A stretch of DNA of 24,420 nucleotides from a virus. The stretch covers positions 1 through 24,420 of IMG/VR virus record IMGVR_UViG_3300043544_000178. The stretch is one strand, 5' to 3'. Made by a program: the position numbers and the translations under genes. Of this stretch, positions 22,068 to 24,420 are shown one piece after another. The notes below the pieces were generated by a model, which saw only the letters and a program-made list of their open reading frames with translations, had not been told where the DNA came from and searched no databases. How positions within the stretch are numbered: the stretch's first letter is position 1; every line of letters begins with the position of its first letter.

Positions 22068-22835
22068 TCACCATTTTTTGTTTCTACATAAATCATAATA
22101 TCCGCACCAGGAACACACAGTCATAGGGTCGCCAGTAGGGTAGAAATTGTCTTTTACCAGTGTCTCTTTCATATCCAAAATAATATGCTGTAATAATTTT
22201 TCATACCAGCGTATTTCTACGTTTGTTAATTTTTTAGTATTGTAAGGTTCGTATAAGATTTGTCGTTTTAGTGGGCGGATATAGTGGAAAATGAAATTCG
22301 GATGCTTCTTTGTAATCAAAAAATATCCAACAGAATATAGATATCTTTGGATGCTATACTTCAATTCTTCATTCGGTCTTTTTGTCGTAAGTTTATAATC
22401 TATTATTGAAGCAGGAATAGATAAGTCTATGTAGCCTACGATAGGAATTTGAAAATTCTGTATTTTTATCTCTTTTTCTACAAACTCGGGATTGATAGTA
22501 GTCGCAACAGGGTAATATGTTTCAACACTTTTCGCTGTCAAATCCTTTCCTTCACCAATTTTCTCTTTATTCTCAATTTCTTCTTTTTTTGCATCTTCCT
22601 CATAGAAAGAGATAGCAACTTCTTTCACATCATTAATCTTCATATCTACACCGGTTTGAAGTTTTTGCTTGAAATTGTATTCATACCCTTTATGGAAGGA
22701 ACGCCCCATCAGGGCGGAAACTCTGATAGGGCGTTTAATCTGCTCAATGTAAACATACTTATACTGCAACTTGCACCTTAAAAAGGTGCAAATTTGCGAG
22801 AAGGAAATATGGTCTTTCGGAAAGATATTACTCAT
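22068..22835 (-). CDS. Cas4/RecB-like PD-(D/E)XK nuclease with probable Fe-S cluster
   Basis: A 255-residue nuclease. The N-terminus ISFSQICTFLRCKLQYKY carries Cys21; motif GRSFHKGYEY has His48. The catalytic strands are VGYIDLSIP (Asp137) and IIDYKLTT (Asp146, Lys148). The QRYLYSVGYFL helix follows, and the end has TVCSWCGYYDLCR with Cys241, 244 and 250. One cysteine early and three late is the layout of Cas4/AddB-type 4Fe-4S nucleases. It probably trims DNA ends for recombination, beside the putative annealing protein. No cas genes or CRISPR array are present. The start overlaps the preceding gene by 8 nt. Two strong RNA hairpins lie within its first 50 codons. Confidence 0.88.
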   Translation of the reverse strand: MSNIFPKDHISFSQICTFLRCKLQYKYVYIEQIKRPIRVSALMGRSFHKGYEYNFKQKLQTGVDMKINDVKEVAISFYEEDAKKEEIENKEKIGEGKDLTAKSVETYYPVATTINPEFVEKEIKIQNFQIPIVGYIDLSIPASIIDYKLTTKRPNEELKYSIQRYLYSVGYFLITKKHPNFIFHYIRPLKRQILYEPYNTKKLTNVEIRWYEKLLQHIILDMKETLVKDNFYPTGDPMTVCSWCGYYDLCRNKKW

Positions 22836-23775
22836 TTTCTTTTTCCTCTACTTTCTCAAGTTCCTCAATCGTAATTTCTCTTCCATAACCCTGTTCTATC
22901 CATTTTTTAATAACTTCGTCTTTCACTTGTTGTGGTAACAGAGATAATATCGCATTTCTTTGCGCTTTCGCAGTCGCTACTAAAAAACACTTGTCATCAA
23001 ATTTCACAGTCCCGTCTTTCAGTTTTTTCCACTTTGATGCTTCACCTACCCCCCAAAGCGTAAGCACTAATTCTCCGTTTTTTACCAAGCCAAAACTTAC
23101 GCCTACTCTTACAGTTTTCTCAGTTTCAGAAATAACTCGTGGGGGGATACGAGGGTCTGTTAAAATGCCTCCAGCAATTTTGGCGAGTTCTATCGCTCCA
23201 GCTTTTGAAATACCGTATATATATTTCCCCCCCACTTTGAAATAGTAGCAATACTCTTGTTTAATCGGCATCCCGGAGACAGCTAGTGAAATTTGCTCCT
23301 CATCCTTCTGGTCTGCGACCCTCAATACGAGAGAAGTAATTCTCTCCTCATCTTTTTCTATTTTTTTACTTTTTGTAATTTCTACTTCTTTTGTTTCTAT
23401 TTCTTTCACCATTTCTGTTTTTTCCTCCTTCTTTTTTCTTTTTTCTTTCCTTATTTCTTCCATTTGTCTTTTTACTTCTTTTATTTGTTCTAATAACTTT
23501 TTCTTTTTTTCTGCATCATTTTCCTCCTTTCTTTTTTTCCTTAACTCTTCAATTTTAAAATACCCCTCTTTCAATGAAGATATCTTCAACATTTCCATTG
23601 TTGTCATTGTTCCTTCCTTTTCTCCTTTTTCCCCTTCTTTGACATTATCTTTGACATTAAACAAACTACTTTCATTTACGTTTGTCCAATCTGCACCGCA
23701 AACCGGACAACTCGTCCAATTTTTATCACTACTTACCTCAATACCACAATTACTACATTTTACCATTCTAACCAT
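22828..23775 (-). CDS. Zinc-ribbon protein with putative ssDNA-annealing/recombination domain
   Basis: A 315-residue protein. Residues 4-30 form a zinc ribbon (Cys7, 10, 23, 26 in VKCSNCG and SCPVCGADW). Residues about 70-140 are a Lys/Glu coiled coil. From about 160 there is a folded domain: YYFKVGGKYIYGISKAGAIE, VRVGVSFGLVKNG and FLVATAKAQRNAILSLLPQQ. The last element resembles 'A-x-K-A-x-R-N-A' segments in phage annealing and recombination proteins; the link is tentative. The ATG at 23775 has AGGAGG 9 nt upstream. The in-frame ATG at 23844 would place a terminator inside the gene and is rejected. It overlaps the PD-(D/E)XK nuclease gene, suggesting an exonuclease-annealase pair. Confidence 0.68.
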   Translation of the reverse strand: MVRMVKCSNCGIEVSSDKNWTSCPVCGADWTNVNESSLFNVKDNVKEGEKGEKEGTMTTMEMLKISSLKEGYFKIEELRKKRKEENDAEKKKKLLEQIKEVKRQMEEIRKEKRKKKEEKTEMVKEIETKEVEITKSKKIEKDEERITSLVLRVADQKDEEQISLAVSGMPIKQEYCYYFKVGGKYIYGISKAGAIELAKIAGGILTDPRIPPRVISETEKTVRVGVSFGLVKNGELVLTLWGVGEASKWKKLKDGTVKFDDKCFLVATAKAQRNAILSLLPQQVKDEVIKKWIEQGYGREITIEELEKVEEKENE

Positions 23776-23784
23776 TTTTCCATA

Positions 23785-23790
23785 CCTCCT
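23785..23790 (-). promoter_or_regulatory. Ribosome-binding site deciding the 23775 start
   Basis: AGGAGG, 9 nt before the ATG at 23775 and just after the terminator at 23801-23822. Confidence 0.8.
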
Positions 23791-23800
23791 TTCTTTTTTT

Positions 23801-23822
23801 AAAAAGCGGGCTAACAACCCGC
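23801..23822 (-). terminator. Rho-independent terminator
   Basis: Minus-strand GCGGGT / GCCCGC stem (6 bp with a terminal U.G, loop of 5), followed by five T. It is GC-rich against an AT-rich background. It lies just after the 23841 gene and before the zinc-ribbon gene. Confidence 0.7.
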
Positions 23823-23840
23823 CTCTTCTGAATATTGCTT

Positions 23841-24179
23841 TCACTTTTTCTCTGAAAAAAGTTCTTCTTCAACTATGTCTTTCACAGTCATAACCCTTTT
23901 TTTTATCTCCAATTGAATTTTTCCTTTATCTTTAACAAAACGTCTCCACCCCTCACAATTGTGATCAAAATCACTATCTTGCGGATGCCACTTTGCATAC
24001 GAAGTATCCTCAGAAGAGTATCCATATGCATCGTGATAAAACTCACCTTGGCACTCATACAATGCTCGCAAAAGTTTCTCTAGATTTTCATATCTCTTCC
24101 CATCCTCCGTCTCATAAAAACGAACTAGTCTTCTTTTGTCATTGTTGGGAATAATCTCCACAACTTTTACTTTTTTCAT
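23841..24179 (-). CDS. Hypothetical 112-residue protein
   Basis: I do not recognise it. The N-terminus is a short beta segment (KVKVVEIIPNNDKRRLVRFYE), followed by a helix (NLEKLLRALYECQG) and an aromatic, acidic centre (WHPQDSDFDHNCEGWRRF). The C-terminus is a charged helix. There are only two Cys residues, far apart, and no nucleotide-binding motif. A strong AGGAGG site precedes the ATG. It stands between two structured elements, the inverted repeat at 24231-24276 and the terminator at 23801-23822, so it may be its own transcription unit. Confidence 0.75.
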   Translation of the reverse strand: MKKVKVVEIIPNNDKRRLVRFYETEDGKRYENLEKLLRALYECQGEFYHDAYGYSSEDTSYAKWHPQDSDFDHNCEGWRRFVKDKGKIQLEIKKRVMTVKDIVEEELFSEKK

Positions 24180-24182
24180 TTT

Positions 24183-24293
24183 TTATAACCTCCTTTTCTT
24201 TTTTTCTTTTTTTCTTTTTTTCTACCCCCCCGGTATAGAGTTATTTTTTTTCCCCTCCTTTCTTCACTCTATACCGATTTTTTTTCTTAGATT
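24183..24293. other. Polypyrimidine/polypurine gap before the 112-residue gene
   Basis: Apart from the ribosome-binding site at its left end, the gap holds a TTTTTTTC-type short tandem repeat (about 24195-24222), a run of seven C (24225-24231) and the inverted repeat at 24231-24276. No gene seen. Confidence 0.6.
24231..24276. repeat. Perfect 11-bp inverted repeat with 24-nt loop
   Basis: CGGTATAGAGT (24231-24241) and its exact complement (24266-24276). In minus RNA the loop displays GAAAGGAGGGG, an SD-like sequence with no start codon after it. On the plus strand the second arm is followed by ATTTTTTTT, so it could end plus-strand transcripts, but no plus-strand gene is known here. An operator is the other option. 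Confidence 0.7.
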
Positions 24294-24420
24294 TCAGATT
24301 TCAATTATTATTTTATCTAAAATTTTGTAAAAAATTTTGTCATGTTGAATATAGTATTTTCTTGTTTTAAAATCAACGTAATGCGCTACTTCGTGAAAAA
24401 AGCTTTGTATAAAAGAACTA
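24294..24420 (-). CDS. C-terminal end of an HExxH metalloprotein (SprT-like?)
   Basis: The last 41 codons of a gene entering from beyond the window. The residues include FIQSFFHEVAHYVDFKTRK, a full HExxH zinc motif, followed by YYIQHDKIFYKILDKI, where the later His could be the third ligand. This spacing resembles SprT/minigluzincin-type putative metallopeptidases found in phages. The TGA at 24296-24294 is followed by the inverted-repeat gap. The N-terminus, length and any zinc ribbon cannot be seen. Confidence 0.7.
   Translation of the reverse strand, partial: SSFIQSFFHEVAHYVDFKTRKYYIQHDKIFYKILDKIIIEI

Noticed and set aside
22068-22835. Cas4-like nuclease as a sign of a CRISPR-Cas system
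   Set aside because: No repeat-spacer array and no other cas gene are present; such nucleases are common in phage recombination modules.
23776-23844. Longer N-terminus for the zinc-ribbon protein (start at 23844)
   Set aside because: A terminator hairpin and the AGGAGG site for the 23775 start would lie inside it.
24195-24231. T/C tandem tract and run of seven C as a phase-variation switch
   Set aside because: The tract is outside any coding region and no promoter boxes flank it.

Overview
This window is one side of a tailed-phage genome or prophage. It encodes about 26 proteins, all on the minus strand, so the biological reading order runs from high to low coordinates. The DNA is AT-rich and the proteins are rich in Lys, Glu and Ile. 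Many genes are preceded by strong AGGAGG ribosome-binding sites. This points to a bacterial, low-GC host. The composition would suit a thermophile, but that is only inference, and no tRNA, rRNA or host gene is present to place the host.

Right side, about 24420 to 20421 (replication, recombination and regulation): the C-terminus of an HExxH metalloprotein, an unknown 112-aa protein, a terminator, a zinc-ribbon protein with a possible ssDNA-annealing domain, a Cas4/RecB-like PD-(D/E)XK nuclease with an iron-sulfur-type cysteine set, a replication protein, a DnaC-like helicase loader, two small proteins (one a 54-aa membrane/coiled-coil protein) and a ribbon-helix-helix regulator. Several genes here have in-frame upstream start codons. 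Ribosome-binding sites show that the shorter starts are the likely ones.

Centre, about 20314 to 9396 (packaging and head): a tightly coupled set of ParB-like protein, glycosyltransferase-like protein, small terminase and large terminase. A boundary with a weak terminator and a plausible promoter follows. Then come a small HExxE protein, a portal-MuF fusion interrupted by a 329-residue LAGLIDADG intein, a protease/scaffold protein, a decoration protein and the major capsid protein. The head genes are Mu-like families (DUF935 portal, MuF, Mu I, gp36, gpG). Terminase genes are present, and no transposase is seen.

Left side, 9364 to 1 (connector, tail, lysis): a terminator-like hairpin follows the capsid gene, then a gp36-like connector, a gpG-like protein, a tail terminator and the tail tube. 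No sheath gene is seen, which suggests a siphovirus-type tail. A block with lysis-type genes (two small membrane proteins, a holin-like protein, an M15 endolysin), a RusA-like resolvase and a self-cleaving S74 fibre with a Sec signal peptide lies between tail tube and tape measure. This block ends in a terminator whose 5' arm can pair instead with sequence at the fibre stop codon. The tape measure and a tail/baseplate hub protein that runs off the window follow.

Most notable points: the intein in the portal-MuF fusion, with Gly instead of His before its terminal Asn; the apparent terminator/antiterminator pair; the secreted-type S74 fibre; the ParB-glycosyltransferase-terminase operon; and a phage-style translation start on the opposite strand in the portal/protease gap.
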